Shown here: positions 23,860 to 35,526 of the stretch, piece by piece
Layout of the letters: every line of letters starts with the position of its first letter
How positions within the stretch are numbered: position 1 is the first letter of the stretch
From: Ecdyonurus torrentis
Lineage: Eukaryota; Arthropoda; Insecta; Ephemeroptera; Heptageniidae
Direction: 5' to 3'
DNA length: 64,000 nucleotides
NCBI GenBank assembly: GCA_949318235.1
Contig: OX439127.1
Span: forward strand, 23,853,815 to 23,917,814
Program-made: the position numbers and the translations under genes
Notes under the pieces: model-generated
Told to the model about the DNA's origin: nothing
Seen by the model: only the letters and a program-made list of their open reading frames with translations
Database searches by the model: none

Positions 23860-25719
23860 AATTCAAGCAAAAATGTTAACACATATGAATGCTCTATGAG
23901 TAAATATTTTTGGCCTGGGCTAGAAATTATTTTCTCTAATATGGCATCCCAGGTGACTCAGTTTTCCCGACAAGGAGAGGAAAATACTGTGATATGTTTC
24001 CGAGAGTGACCTTTTTTACTGCTTAAAGATGACTTTAGTCAGACAATCGTGCGACCTACTTGGATAGCATAAAATAGATAGATGTCCAAAAATTATTTTA
24101 CTACAACATTTAGCAGATGTGCCGTCAACTTGGAACTCAACCAAGGTAGGCCAACATTCATCAGTGCTCTCGGATGATCACTAGGGTACATTTTTTTATA
24201 ACCTCGTGTGGAATTGTCAGCCTAGACTTTTACCAGACACGCCTGAGACGCTAAACTCTAATCAACAGCTCATCATGCTCATGTCGGCAACATTATCGCA
24301 GACAACCCTTAGTTTATTCTCAAGAACCTATTAGTTTTCTTGCCAGGTGAAAGTGAAAAAATAGGAAGAGACTAAATATTATCAAGGGAAAGAGAGAAAA
24401 GTTCGTTAAAAACTTCAAGACTTCGACATTTTTTAGCTTCGATTGGAGGAGCTGGAGCTTTTAGTGTGGATGCAAAATACATATGCTCTAAAAGTAAAAC
24501 ATATATTTGCAAAAATTGATTGACTGCAGCCTCGGATCTACTACACTATCATATATAGGTAGTGCTACTTCAACATGGGAAGTATTAAATGTTGCATATA
24601 ATCATATTTATTTGAACACTGTACTTTGTTTGATTTTATTTTAATTGTTAAATAAGTACACTATCACATCTGCAGCCAGGGCAAGAGACGAGACTGAAAT
24701 TATAACAGGATATGGAACTCCACCCCACGACACCATTCAAATCTTTGTGAATCTGATACACCGCATCATCAAATGCACAATGAAATTATGCAACAAAGAA
24801 ATATAATGAAATATCGTATAGGCCTAATTGTGAATCAATTATATATGTGGCAACAGTGTATTCCTGCATTCCAATCCTAGGGGGTGGGTAGGGTAGATGT
24901 GGGAGGTTAAAATCAGCCAATTACAATCTATGTATTATCTACAAAAATATCATGCAAACATCTGAAAGTTATTGTGTGCGCGTCCAACGAAGGTCAGGTC
25001 CATCTGACAGATGTAGGATTACATTAATTATAGCAAAAAGCGGCATCTACAAGCATCAAAGCTTTTAACCACGACAAACATCGGACAACCTGTCCCATTG
25101 CATGACAAAGTTGAGGTGTTATCTGAGTTGGGTTGTCGCAATACTATCAGTATTGTCGGCATTCTATAATTCTATAATTCTACAAGCTCATTCTATCTCC
25201 CATTCACGAATTTTTCCTAAAGTCTATGTGTTTCTCCATCAAATCTATTAATTATTTAATATTATGATATCATATAGAAAAAATAAATAATTATTATTTG
25301 GCATCCTTACAATAGAGATAATACTGGGGTTCCCCAATGAATGTGTCATGAAATGCTAATAAATTGTAGGTACAGTACCTTGATTAATGATGTATCTTTA
25401 ATGTGTATAACATCAGGTTGGCCGAATTTCTCCTGAAATTTGGTGATTTTTTCATGTGTGATAGGCTCATTTTCCCCACCAATATCATTATCACCTGGCA
25501 AGTAAACTGTTTCAACTCCAGGTATGGATGGAAATATGTTGGTAAAACGTTGGAAGTATCGATCAAACTCAGCATATGTAGAAATACTTCCTTCATCCAT
25601 AAGGTCACCAAGAAAGACTACAGCATGTGGACGGACATGATTTTGAGCTTGGTTAAATGTTTTTGCCAAGTACCTGTTACAAAAACTTGTTATTAGTCAT
25701 TTTACATACTTTTCAGTTC

Positions 25720-25764
<45 letters not shown>

Positions 25765-26932
25765 ATATATACGCTAAAATATAACAATCTTAAATAGCTA
25801 CAGTTGTACAGATTTAAATAATATGAAGGGTAACTATTATCCTATAGATGTGCTGGAAACTAATTAATTACATTGAATATTGGTCCTAACTCAATTATAA
25901 CTGCATTTTTATATAAGTTATTTAAATGGGAAAAAATTTATTCACTATACTAATTGAACTTTGAGAAATATTGACCAGAGGACAAGTTTGATGCCACCTT
26001 ACAAGTTAGTCTATTTATGATACCCTCACTGTCAGTACAGTATAAAAATTTTCAAGAGAGGAGGAAATTAACATGGAAATTTAAATACATATAATATATT
26101 CTTCTCAAGCGTACTTGTCTGCCCAATTAAAGGATTCCCGCACTAGCTGTGAGCTATATATAGCCCACTCGAGCCGGTAAGTTCCATTGATTGATAATTT
26201 TCAATATTGATTATTCACCCTCTCGGTCGGGTTATTATTTTGTTCAGGGGTCTCTCAACACGCGCCATCTATTCAAGTGGTTCTGAAATTTTGTGACCAA
26301 GGTCATCACATCCTTACAACCTCATAAAAGTTTGTTTGAAGTTGATAAACTGAGCAATGAGCCCCAAACAAGAGCGCAATAATGCGATTTAAAATACATT
26401 AAATCTAATGGTGTTCGCAATTTTAAAAAATTCTTCGAACGAGAGGATGAATCATTATCAGACCACAGTATATTACACAGTAGGTTATCTCCTATACTGA
26501 GAATGTCAGATCAATGCACGCTACAATTGCGCCTGGGTGAAGCCTGCAGAACTAGACGTGTAAGGTTACTTCAAATGACGGCTTCTAGTTCTGCAGCCTT
26601 CACCCAGTCGCAATTATGGCGCGCATTTGATCTGACATTCTCAGTATAGGAGATACTCTACTGTATAGCTACTGTTTTACCAGATACACCATCATGATTA
26701 TAATTATATTTACCTATCACTATCCCATCTTGCAAGAGTACCAATTGGAAAGCCCATTTCATATCGCTCTCCTATAATTTGTGGATCTGCTACCAACAAT
26801 ATACGAAGACAGCTTTCTTCATCAGACTTGCAAGATATGTCAGGCCACATTCGAGATTGTAGCCAGTAGGATGTCCATTCAATATAAATGACAACCATGA
26901 AAATAGTCCCTAAGAACAGTCTTCCACGTCGC
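19936..26932 (-). CDS. MPPE1: Metallophosphoesterase, MPPE1/PGAP5 (Cdc1) type
   Basis: Exons in transcript order are 26932-26714, 25673-25379, 22806-22693, 22461-22242 and 20108-19936, with consensus AG/GT borders and an unbroken frame ending in TGA at 19938-19936. The first exon listed enters with one base of a split codon. An upstream exon is therefore expected, although an ATG at 26898 could also serve as the start. The 339 residues read here include a membrane segment (IFMVVIYIEWTSYWL), then metallophosphoesterase motifs ADPQI, GDLMDEG, GDNDIGGE, SHLPLLP and SAHDHK, and a C-terminal membrane segment (IYAALFLTLCLIYACLHL) with a basic tail. PGAP5 is known to trim an ethanolamine phosphate from GPI anchors in ER exit sites. 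GDND stands where the family usually has GNHD. Introns hold two LINE tails and a nested MITE. Confidence 0.85.
20210..20520 (-). pseudogene. LINE (CR1/Jockey-like) 3' end
   Basis: On the minus strand, 20520-20400 reads SSITLDCPRGDSAYTSSFFP followed by RVVSLYNALP, the pattern found at the C-terminus of CR1/Jockey-type reverse transcriptases (S-FFPR-I--WN-LP). The 3' region ends in CAATAAAGAACTATTATTATT, a polyadenylation-like signal with a (TTA)n tail typical of LINE ends. It lies in the last intron of the metallophosphoesterase gene, on the same strand. Confidence 0.72.
21228..21997. repeat. Family B hairpin element split by a second element
   Basis: The family B left arm (GGATAGGAGAAAATCTGCAA, CTTGCTAGCACAGAGATA) ends near 21375. 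The right arm (TAGTAAAGTTTTCACCAAAA, CCTTGCTGGTTTTCTCCTAA) resumes near 21880. Between them, 21379-21878 is another element with ends TGTCGCCCTTGTTGCGTCCA and complement. It has three roughly 33-bp repeats of GCAAGTACGCCCTTTG near its right end and internal arms around CGACATCCC and GGGATGTCG. The reading frames across it are symmetric artefacts. Confidence 0.75.
22134..22224. repeat. (CT)n microsatellite next to a splice donor
   Basis: About 45 CT units. On the minus strand this is (GA)n starting 17 nt into the intron that follows exon 22461-22242 of the metallophosphoesterase gene. Confidence 0.95.
23430..23735 (-). pseudogene. RTE-like LINE 3' fragment
   Basis: The minus strand encodes MGDERIAKQVFHSRVDGRRD followed by RGRPKTSWSEV and DRKLWRSIT, the well-known C-terminal end of RTE-like reverse transcriptase/endonuclease ORFs (RRRGRPR--W, then DR--WR). 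After the stop come CTTACCCCGAAAGGGATTTA and a (TATG)n tail. It is a 5'-truncated LINE in an intron of the metallophosphoesterase gene, not a host exon. Confidence 0.72.
25187..25255. repeat. Right half of a family A hairpin element
   Basis: ACAAGCTCATTCTATCTCCC, TTTTTCCTAAAGTCTATGTG and CTCCATCAAATCTATTAATT match the right arm at 14941-15010. A possible left half (AATTAGGAAAAATTGGAGA) lies at 23738-23757, so the element may have been split. Confidence 0.6.
25722..25762. repeat. Poly(T) tract
   Basis: About 41 T residues lie upstream, on the minus strand, of exon 25673-25379. They read as poly(A) in the transcript. Confidence 0.9.
26481..26660. repeat. Hairpin MITE-like element
   Basis: The arms TATCTCCTATACTGAGAATG, TCAGATCAATGCACGCTACA and TGGGTGAAGCCTGCAGAACT have close inverse matches on the right side, up to TCTCAGTATAGGAGATACTC. 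The loop is about 30 bases. It lies about 55 bases from the exon at 26714. Confidence 0.82.
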
Positions 26933-27118
26933 CTGTAAAAATAAATATGAACACATTACTTAACATCACATTTATATAATATGTATGTACTCTGTACATA
27001 CATAAATATCCACAACTGTGTGTGTGTGTGACGATGTATGTAATATGTAATATGATGTCTGTATGTATGTATATATAATTGACATATTACTATTATATAC
27101 ATACATGTAACAAATGCG

Positions 27119-27220
<102 letters not shown>

Positions 27221-27923
27221 ATATATATTGTAATCTTATATTTATAATTTAAAAATATGCCAAATGTGCCAAATATACATAGTCCTGTGTTTTTAAGTTA
27301 AACGTTATAACGTTTATAAGTGTGTGCCATATATACGAACCTTTGGATCAGAATCATCGAAGCTATATACTTATTTACATGTATGCATACCATATATATC
27401 ACACTCTAAAAACAGTCTTGTGTGCGATGCGCACGAAGTTTTACTATTAAACCGGTATAATGTATAATACATATATACCTACAAGCATATTATACTGTTT
27501 ATAGTAATATTAAACATAAATAAAATTCATTTTGTGAATACAGAGAACTCCCCGTGCAGTCCCCGTGCTAATTTAATTGTAAACATTTACATAACACACT
27601 TTGTATATAGATTTAACGCATTTCCCTTCCTACACCGACTATACAAAATCATGCAAGAGTGTATAATTAGTGTAAAAGAGAAGCAGAGTAAGAGCCCCAG
27701 GTTCATTCAGTCTACACCAAACCGTAGATACTGAATATGCTGAATATACATACATTTATAGTTAAACAACAAACCAAACCCCCGATTGAACGTAAACGTC
27801 GTAAACGTAAAATACAGGTAAAACACGCCCACACACCGGCACGCCCACTTGCACCTGTCGCCCCCCCCCCCCCCCCCCTCATCCGCGCAGTTCCCGACCC
27901 GGTATTTGAACTTGACATTAATG

Positions 27924-28026
27924 CTGTTCGTAAACCCTGTTCTCTGCACCAAAAATGACGATCGCCTATGGCTATTCAAATGGAATGCGCATTTTTTGGT
28001 GCAAGAAAACAGGGTTTACGAACAAC
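27924..28026. repeat. Hairpin element
   Basis: GTTCGTAAACCCTGTTCTCT and GCACCAAAAA on the left pair with TTTTTGGTGC and GAAAACAGGGTTTACGAAC on the right. A C run lies just upstream at about 27861-27879. Confidence 0.75.
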
Positions 28027-28039
28027 ACTATATGTACTT

Positions 28040-29310
28040 AAATACTTATAATACGTCTTATAATTCGAATAGTTGTTGTTTCTATCTCATTTTCACCCGT
28101 CACCTTTTTTTCTTAACTCCAGTCTCTCCAGTCGTCTCCAATACTGAAACCTGACTGAAACGAATAAGGAGCAAAATACCAAAAAGGAAAACAAACGAAA
28201 CCAAACAGTGGACTCCGCGCGAAATTTTAAGGTGTATATTTACATATTTTTGTTATTGCATATTGCATAACATTTTGCATAATAAAATTCAACAATGAAA
28301 ATGCAATGAAATGCTGCAATTTTATGTGAATTCATCTTTATATAGAATACGGATAATAAGATGAGCATGCCACAATGCGTGGCATCCATAACAATTATTG
28401 GAGCTTATCGGCTTTTGCGCGCGGGCAGCGAGGGTGCTGCGGGGAAAGCTATAATATATATAAGGCCGCTAAGGGCATGCAGGATAAGGGGAAAAACACG
28501 TTTTTTTGCTATTTTTGAGAAAACTACATTTCGGAGAATTCGGAAATTTAATTTCGGAAAAATTTAAATGATAATTACAAGCCATCATGATGCTTTTACT
28601 TTTATTTTAAGCAAAGAAGTTTTTTAAGTATTTTTTAAACCGATAACCTCTCCATTTAAAAAATAGGTTGTTAACATTTCAACAGCAAAAGTGCACATCA
28701 TTTATAATTTAATTATTGCTTTGTTATATGAGCTGTGGACTTTTAAAAATGAATGAATTATATATTTCAACATCATGACTTATATCTATATCATAGCTTA
28801 ATTATAGGTCTTATCCATACTCTGTGGGCACTTTTTGTAGTCTATAACTACAATCTCAGTTTATATAACCAGGTTATAACACCTAAACTACAATATATAA
28901 ATATAGTAAATATACATTACTTTTATTATCATATTATTATTATTAAATTACAGGTGTCGCATATTATTGTCGTTATTATGGACCACCCGCTAGCAATATA
29001 TTATATATTAATTATATATTATACATGTATTGAAAGACATGGAATTACGGACAATAGTTCATCAATCCATTCATCAAATTAATAAGTTTTATTATAAAGG
29101 AAATTTTAAATAAGCACAGAGGTGTTTTAATGCCGTATTAAATTTTAATTTCAAAACTATATTGTGATGCATAATATATATTATAAATTATAAATATAAT
29201 CGTCGGCTCGGAATACTTTTGTCGTATATATGCAAAAGAAAAAATAAATAAATAAAAGGCATTTTGAACGTTGTCCCATGTAAACAGGTATACACTATAA
29301 GGCTTAATTT

Positions 29311-29345
<35 letters not shown>

Positions 29346-29600
29346 CTTCTTCATATAGATATATATAAGAGACATTCTGAGCCGAAGAGATATTCAAATT
29401 ATATGAATGGATTTAGCATGCAATCAAATTTATTGCTTGCATTATTAAATGAACAAGAAACAAGATTTACATTTGTACAATTTATTTGGCATTATGGTTA
29501 TCCTATCAAAAATTTAAACACATCATTATAAATGTCCTAGTTCACTTGACTTTGATTTTGTTTCTGCTGCACTGAAATGGAAAAATAAAAAAAATCTGGG
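28040..29600. other. AT-rich intergenic DNA
   Basis: No gene was seen. There is a poly(T) run at about 29311-29345. The block 29515-29600 (AAATGTCCTAGTTCACTTGA ... CTGCACTGAAATGG) looks like a decayed family D element, followed by a C run at 29610-29628. Confidence 0.45.
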
Positions 29601-29640
29601 GTTAATTCCCCCCCCCCCCCCCCCCCCCAGCACCACGGCG

Positions 29641-29941
29641 ATATTGATCTTCTCTCGTTGAAATGTAGCTTTGCTATACACTTAACAAATTTCCAAATAA
29701 TTAATGATCTGCATACTTAACAAATTTGCAGCTACCTGGAGCTTTATATATTGTATTATTTTATATAGCAGAATTGCTCCAGGTAGCTGTGACTTTTTTG
29801 TAAAGTGTAGCATCGTATGCATTCTTGTACACATGTTATTAAGCATATTTGATGTGATATATTTATTGAGGGTTGATACAATCGTTCATTGTCTGGAAAT
29901 TTGTAAAGTGTAGAAGCTTCATTTTGACAGGAGATCAATAT
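29641..29941. repeat. Hairpin element, family C (copy 4, with an insertion)
   Basis: Left end ATATTGATCTTCTCTCGTTG and right end CATTTTGACAGGAGATCAAT pair, as do CAGCTACCTGGAGC and GCTCCAGGTAGCTG. The right arm is interrupted by about 75 bases near 29815-29885. TGTAAAGTGTAG modules identify the family. Confidence 0.72.
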
Positions 29942-30477
29942 ATATTATAACATTTGTTTATTATTTTTATTATTTGGTATCAGTTATTGTTATATCATCA
30001 GTTCTGCTAGTCTTCTGAAAGTACAAAAACAATTATTAGAACCATCAAGTACTTATACATACATTAATAATAAATACAGTGCTTGATGCCTTTTTATATC
30101 TACTATAAGAACTGTACGTAACATATGAATATTTTTTGTGAATAGCACATTTAAGGACGAGGAAAAGGCACAATTAAATATGATATTGTCTTTTTCCATG
30201 GTTTTCTCTTTCCCATGCAATATACTGTATTAAATTTGTTTCTTCACAAATCACGATTTTCATTAAAATGTTTTGCGTTGTTGCAAACTTAAATTAGTGA
30301 GTAAATTGTTTACTCAATATGCTTTTATGGAAAAAATAATTTTATCACAAAGTTTGCAACAATTAACAAGTCATAAAATTAAGCAAATGATATTGAGCAA
30401 TTATCAACATTATATGTAAAATACATTTAAATAAGTTTGTCTTTGAATTGCACTGTAAACTATATGTACGCATTAAA

Positions 30478-30672
30478 TCGTCCTTCTCGCATCAAACTAT
30501 ACACTTTACAAATGTCACTCAAAATGAGTGATCTACGTACAGTTTTCAAATTCAAAAGTTACCTGTTAACGTCTCTGTTAAAAGCGTAAAGCGCCAAATG
30601 TAGATCATTTATATTGAGTGAAATTTGTTAAGTATAGTTTGTTCACTTTGGCACGAGGTACAAATTAAACGA
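30478..30672. repeat. Hairpin element, family C (copy 5)
   Basis: It contains CTATACACTTTACAAATGTC and GAGTGAAATTTGTTAAGTAT with an imperfect centre around GTTACCTGTTAACG. It is most similar to copy 3 at 17157. Confidence 0.7.
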
Positions 30673-30679
30673 TAAAATA

Positions 30680-31392
30680 AGAATAATATAAGATTGCCAA
30701 CCACCCAAGGACTGCAACCACTTCCAATTTTTGCAGTTATTAAGAGCTTGGTTTCCTGAACAGGCAATTCTTGGAGGTTCCAAGAATCAGAACTGGTTGC
30801 TAATAATTGAGTCTCCTAATTCCAAAAACCGCTTCTTCGATATTTCAATAAAGATGAGTTTCTTATCAATATCTGGTATAATATCACCTTTGTTGAAAAT
30901 GGAGGAAGTATTTTTTTGGAACTATATAGTTGACTCAATTGTTTTAGTTACACACTATATAATGATTGAACAAAACAGAAAATCTATAAAAATTTATTTT
31001 TATTTGTCAATAGGTGTCAATATAGATAATCATATACCTTTACTCTCAGATGTAACATGAAATATAATACATAATGACTAATTGCAGACAATTTTAAAAT
31101 TACTATAAGCACAAAAAGTGTAATATTCTGCATATAGCAAAAATACTTAGTCTTAGAGTCTTGTCAGTCAAAGTGACTGCAGTCTTTCATTCTGTTATTA
31201 TCATAAAGAAGCTTTCACAATAATGTAGAATTCTACATTATTTCCAAACAAAATTGACCCCACAATAATATCAATTTTCTGTAACTTTGAGCAGCAGGTT
31301 TTTAGTTTTCACAATATATATATATTTTTTTCCCTAGACTTTTCCATAACTTTGTGTATCAACAAGAAGTTTTGCTGCACAGACTCTCTGCA

Positions 31393-31424
<32 letters not shown>

Positions 31425-31835
31425 GGTGAAAATATTTAGGGCAGCATATTTGCTGTGCAAAACTGCAAAACAATGAATATTAAAATGCCCCTTTAAATCC
31501 ATTGTGGAAGCTACTTAACAGGTGTGATCAAACTGGTAACCATGGCAGTCCTATAAAGGATTAAAAACACTAATGGTATGTAACTGTAATAGTTATTGAC
31601 ATATTTATGCTTGCAGCTATCTTCAGTATAGAAAATTGCATTTTTAAAATACTGTTTGTTCACTCATTTTAGGACTTTCAAAATTTTGGTATTAAATATA
31701 TTTCCTATTTATCTGACTTTTATCAAAATTTCGAAGCCCTAAAATGAGTGCAAGGTACCTAAAAAATAATAATAACATATGCAACTCCCGATAGCTGCAG
31801 TACACACACAAACCACACATACAAAATATGTCATT
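30680..31835. other. Intergenic DNA with a G run and a decayed repeat
   Basis: No gene is supported; a 109-codon frame at 30731 has no recognisable features. A run of about 23 G is at 31405-31427. The block 31700-31800 (AAAATTTCGAAGCCCTAAAA ... GCAACTCCCGATAGCTGC) resembles part of the element at 17683-17911. Confidence 0.4.
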
Positions 31836-32168
31836 AAAGAGGAAGTTCAGGGGTTACAACATAGCTTTTTCAATGTTAGATAATGAGAAGAACTGTTCAT
31901 TGACGCACATGATACCCTAAAGCCCTTCCATAGCCCCGCAAACTTGCGCTCATTCTGCGAGACATGCGACCCGCTACAACATTTTCTATAGTAAAGCTGT
32001 AACTATGACCTAAAAGATATGGGACGTGTTGCATGTTTCGCAGGATGATCACGAGATTGCGGGGCTACAGAAGGGCTTTGGGTCATCACAGGTGAGTTTT
32101 TGAACAGTTCTTCTCATTATTTAACATTGATAAGAAGCCATGTTGTAACCCTTGAACTTCCTCTTAAA
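31836..32168. repeat. Hairpin MITE-like element with TTAA at both ends
   Basis: TTAAAGAGGAAGTTCAGGGG and ACTTCCTCTTAAAG form the termini. Arms of about 150 bp include GTTACAACATAGCTTTTTCA, AAGAACTGTTCA and GCCCTTCCATAGCCCCGCAA with their inverse matches. TTAA at both ends would fit a piggyBac-type target duplication, but the left end has one extra A. Confidence 0.78.
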
Positions 32169-32781
32169 GATTTCCTAGTTTAGAAATTGTGTCCTGGCCT
32201 ATTTATTTATTTAGTATATTACTAGTTAAATAAAATGGTTTTGAAAAAAATTTAAAATTAACTTGAGTAAAGCTATTTCTTTCTCTGTTGGCACACACAA
32301 TGACTAGCAAAATGTAGTTGCCATTATTTGAAAACAAGTGATAAAAAAAGGGTTTCTGCAGATGTAAGGAGAGAATTTTTCTCCAAATTAAATTATCTTA
32401 CTACTAAAACATATATAGCATATCACACAAATTCTTTCCTCATTAGTAACACATTTCATAGGTTTTTAGAGTAAAGAACTAATTTTAAAAGTTGATTAAA
32501 GTTCTTTTTCAAATATAATTTGTACCTAAAACTTTGAAGTTATCGATTCAAGCCAATTCAGTTTGAGAAAAAACAATGGATCTATTTAAGTTTAACATTT
32601 GATTCTGTATTAATACTACTAGGTAATATTAAATCATTTTCACAGAATCACTAACACTTGAACATTGCTGTATATATGTGCAAAGATTTGTATATTTTTT
32701 ACTGAAATTTTTAATTTTATTGCATTGCATTAACAGTACAAAACTAATTCATATTCAAACTTATAATGATACATAATTGTT

Positions 32782-34040
32782 CCCCGAGTGGCACAGAAAC
32801 TATGAACTTACAAACGTTTTACTATGAATAATCTGCGCGAAGCCCTTTTATTATAGACTTTACTATGAACTTGCTTGTAACAACTATGAACGATTTTATT
32901 TCGTCGAGCTAGCTCAGTTTTATTGGGGCTGAATTTGCTATGAACTGGGTTGAATTTGCTATGAACGCAAAATTGTGACCTGAACTTTCTATGAACGAAA
33001 GGTTTTCTTAGAATTTTCTATGAACTAAAAAAAAGGTCCGCTATGAATTACCTATGAACTGGGTTGAATTTGCTATGAACGCAAAATTGTGACCTGAACT
33101 TACTATGAACGAAAAGGTTTCTTAGAATTTTCTATGAACTAAAAAAAAGGTTTGCTATGAATTTAACCTGACCATTTTTTATGCGATTTTATTTTAATAA
33201 AGTTAAGAAGGTTCATAGCAAATTCATATCAGAATTTTAAAGATAGAATTTTTCTACAACCAAATAGAGAGTTGGGGACTTCAATTTTTTTCACAATTTT
33301 GCTAGCGTATGTTGTGCTTGCAGTTGAAGAAAAACTTTGAAGAGTGAAGACATACAAGTGATAGGCTGCGCGTTTCTGGAGTTTCTAATTAATATATATT
33401 TGATGCACTTATGCAACGAAAATGACTGGAGTGTAAAAGACTACCACTTACGGGAAGTACATTTTTTTTTATTAATATCATATTGATTGTTGAGATTGAG
33501 TGTACTTTGTGAATAATTATGTTTGTTTTTTATTTCAGATCATTATAACTGCAGCGGCCAAAAAGTACCACAGCCACGACTCTGACTGACCGTTCGACGG
33601 ATATATGGATCACGCGGCGCGGACTGCACACGTGTAAAGATGATATACCGCACTTGCAACGACGATTTTTTTTATATGAATATTTAATAAAATTTACTAT
33701 GTTAATAAATACAATTAATGCAAAACCTATAACATTTCCTGAAGTATGGCAACCATGTTTTGCCAGCAAAATAAAAAAGGGGAAGAGGAGGGGGTAGGGG
33801 TGGAATGCGAAAAAAAGGTTGCCGGTTCATAGCAAATTCATAGCAAGTTTATAGCAAATTCATATTAGGTGTTCATAGTTGATTCAGGTTAGGTATATAG
33901 AAAATTCATACCAGATTTTTTTTATACAATTTTTTGAATAAATTAAAGTGTCCCATTTCATGGTATATTCAGAGTTAAATATAGTATAGATTTATATGTT
34001 AAATTCATAGTAAAGTCTTACTCTTTTGTGCCACTCGGGT
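32782..34040. mobile_element. Non-autonomous DNA transposon-like element with TATGAA subterminal repeats
   Basis: The ends CCCGAGTGGCACA (about 32784) and TGTGCCACTCGGG (about 34028) are inverted. The left half carries many forward copies of CTATGAAC (for example TTGAATTTGCTATGAACG), including a tandem duplication with a period of about 115 bp starting near 32943 and 33058. The right half carries the inverse, GTTCATAGCAAATTCATA. No transposase was found; the short frame at 33530 has no known features. Confidence 0.75.
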
Positions 34041-34448
34041 CATTTTACAATAATGTCTATAGTGAATTGCTTTCATATGATATCACAAGAAATTGGATCA
34101 TGAATCATTTTGGATACAATATTAATGTTGCATGGTTGCTGGAATTGGCATTCTGAACATTTTTATTTGTACAATCATTTTACTTAAAAATGAATTTGTA
34201 TTGGCTTATGGCCATACAATGCAATCAGATGGAGATTTCAGTTGACGCAAAATTCCATCTAATTCCTTATATGCCAATAGAAATTCATTTTTAAGTAAAA
34301 TTACCGTACCTATAAATATTTTATGGATAAAGCCCATCACAGAAAAAAAAGTTATTATCAAAGAATTATTATTATTATTTTTTTAAGATAATCATTTACT
34401 AAAAAGAATACTTATCAGATTTTTTAAAATTGTTGCCTTACATGTGTA

Positions 34449-34490
<42 letters not shown>
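34449..34490. repeat. Poly(T) tract
   Basis: About 40 consecutive T. Confidence 0.9.
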
Positions 34491-34491
<1 letters not shown>

Positions 34492-34682
34492 TCTTTGGTA
34501 TGCAATTTAACTGATTTCTGTGGTTAAGGATGCACTGAAATGTGGTAATTTTTCTCTCACTGCTGCGACAAATTTTCTTTCATCAACCCAAATTTAAAAA
34601 AAAATGGATGCAAGGCTGGCTATAAGGTAGAGTCTGCAAAATCAATGTTACAAACAATTGCAGAGTATGATTCTTTCATATA

Positions 34683-34812
34683 GGTACACCTCTGGACAAA
34701 ATAAATTTCCCAACAGGGCTATGGTGACCGCTTCGTTTTCTCATAAGATATAGTATATTCTGGTTGCAGGTTGCCTGTACAATTCGTTCAGAAACTTTTG
34801 TCAAGAGGTGTT
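34683..34812. mobile_element. Mariner/Tc1-type MITE
   Basis: The ends TACACCTCTGGACAAAATAA and ACTTTTGTCAAGAGGTGT are inverted and follow the Tc1/mariner pattern. The interior TTTTCTCATAAGATATAGTA...GGTTGCAGGTTGCC is shared with the remnant at 13177-13287. Confidence 0.72.
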
Positions 34813-35036
34813 CATAAAGGCTTTAACATTTTGAAATGAAAACTAAAATGTGTATATCACATTATAAGAACTATCTTATACATATTATATTACTTCAGGA
34901 ATAATGAAAGGCGCATTTAAAACAACAACAACAGGCTTTTATGTTGAAAAATTAAGCTTTATATTTATTTAATGCTACCTTCATTCTTGCATAAATATTT
35001 TAAACTTGAGGAGCTTGTCACCTCAAATTTTGGAAG

Positions 35037-35067
<31 letters not shown>

Positions 35068-35526
35068 ACATGTTTCCAGGAACTTATATACTCTTTAGGA
35101 TCTGTCAGGCTTTTGTGACAGTTATTTATATCAATATTTTTATTAGCATAAAAATTAAATTTGAAAATTAATAACATTTAAACATACTCTTTATTTACTT
35201 AGACAACTGTGTACTCTGTGCAGTTTACAAAATATGCATGATCAGTCAATGCAGAGTAACATAATCGGTAATAATTAAAAGCCTGTTTGACAGGCAAGTT
35301 TTTGCTTAATTAAAAATGTGCTTGCAACTTTTTAAGACACAGTATAACTTAATTTTTAAAATACCTTATGCTAATGACAAGATAAACTTAAAATTATATT
35401 TTTATAACTCGACTTTATATGGATTAAAATAAACACCATTATGTTTGGTATCTAAACGTAAATAAAGTTAAAATACACTATTAAGTGTAACAAAATTAAA
35501 ATATTTGCATATTGAGAGGTGAATCT

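Noticed and set aside
22807..25378. Possible missing exon between the GDND exon and the SHLPLLP exon of the metallophosphoesterase
   Set aside because: Both exons meet in phase 0 and the join reads smoothly (SLIKVNRLRYTV). I found no additional exon with good borders in the intron, so none is proposed.
27707..28154. Frames of 68-101 codons around a C run
   Set aside because: They include translated homopolymer (GGGGG or PPPPP) and a hairpin; there is no recognisable domain.
30731..31060. 109-codon ORF
   Set aside because: It has no domain or repeat relation and no splice context that I could support. In AT-rich DNA a frame of this size is not compelling.
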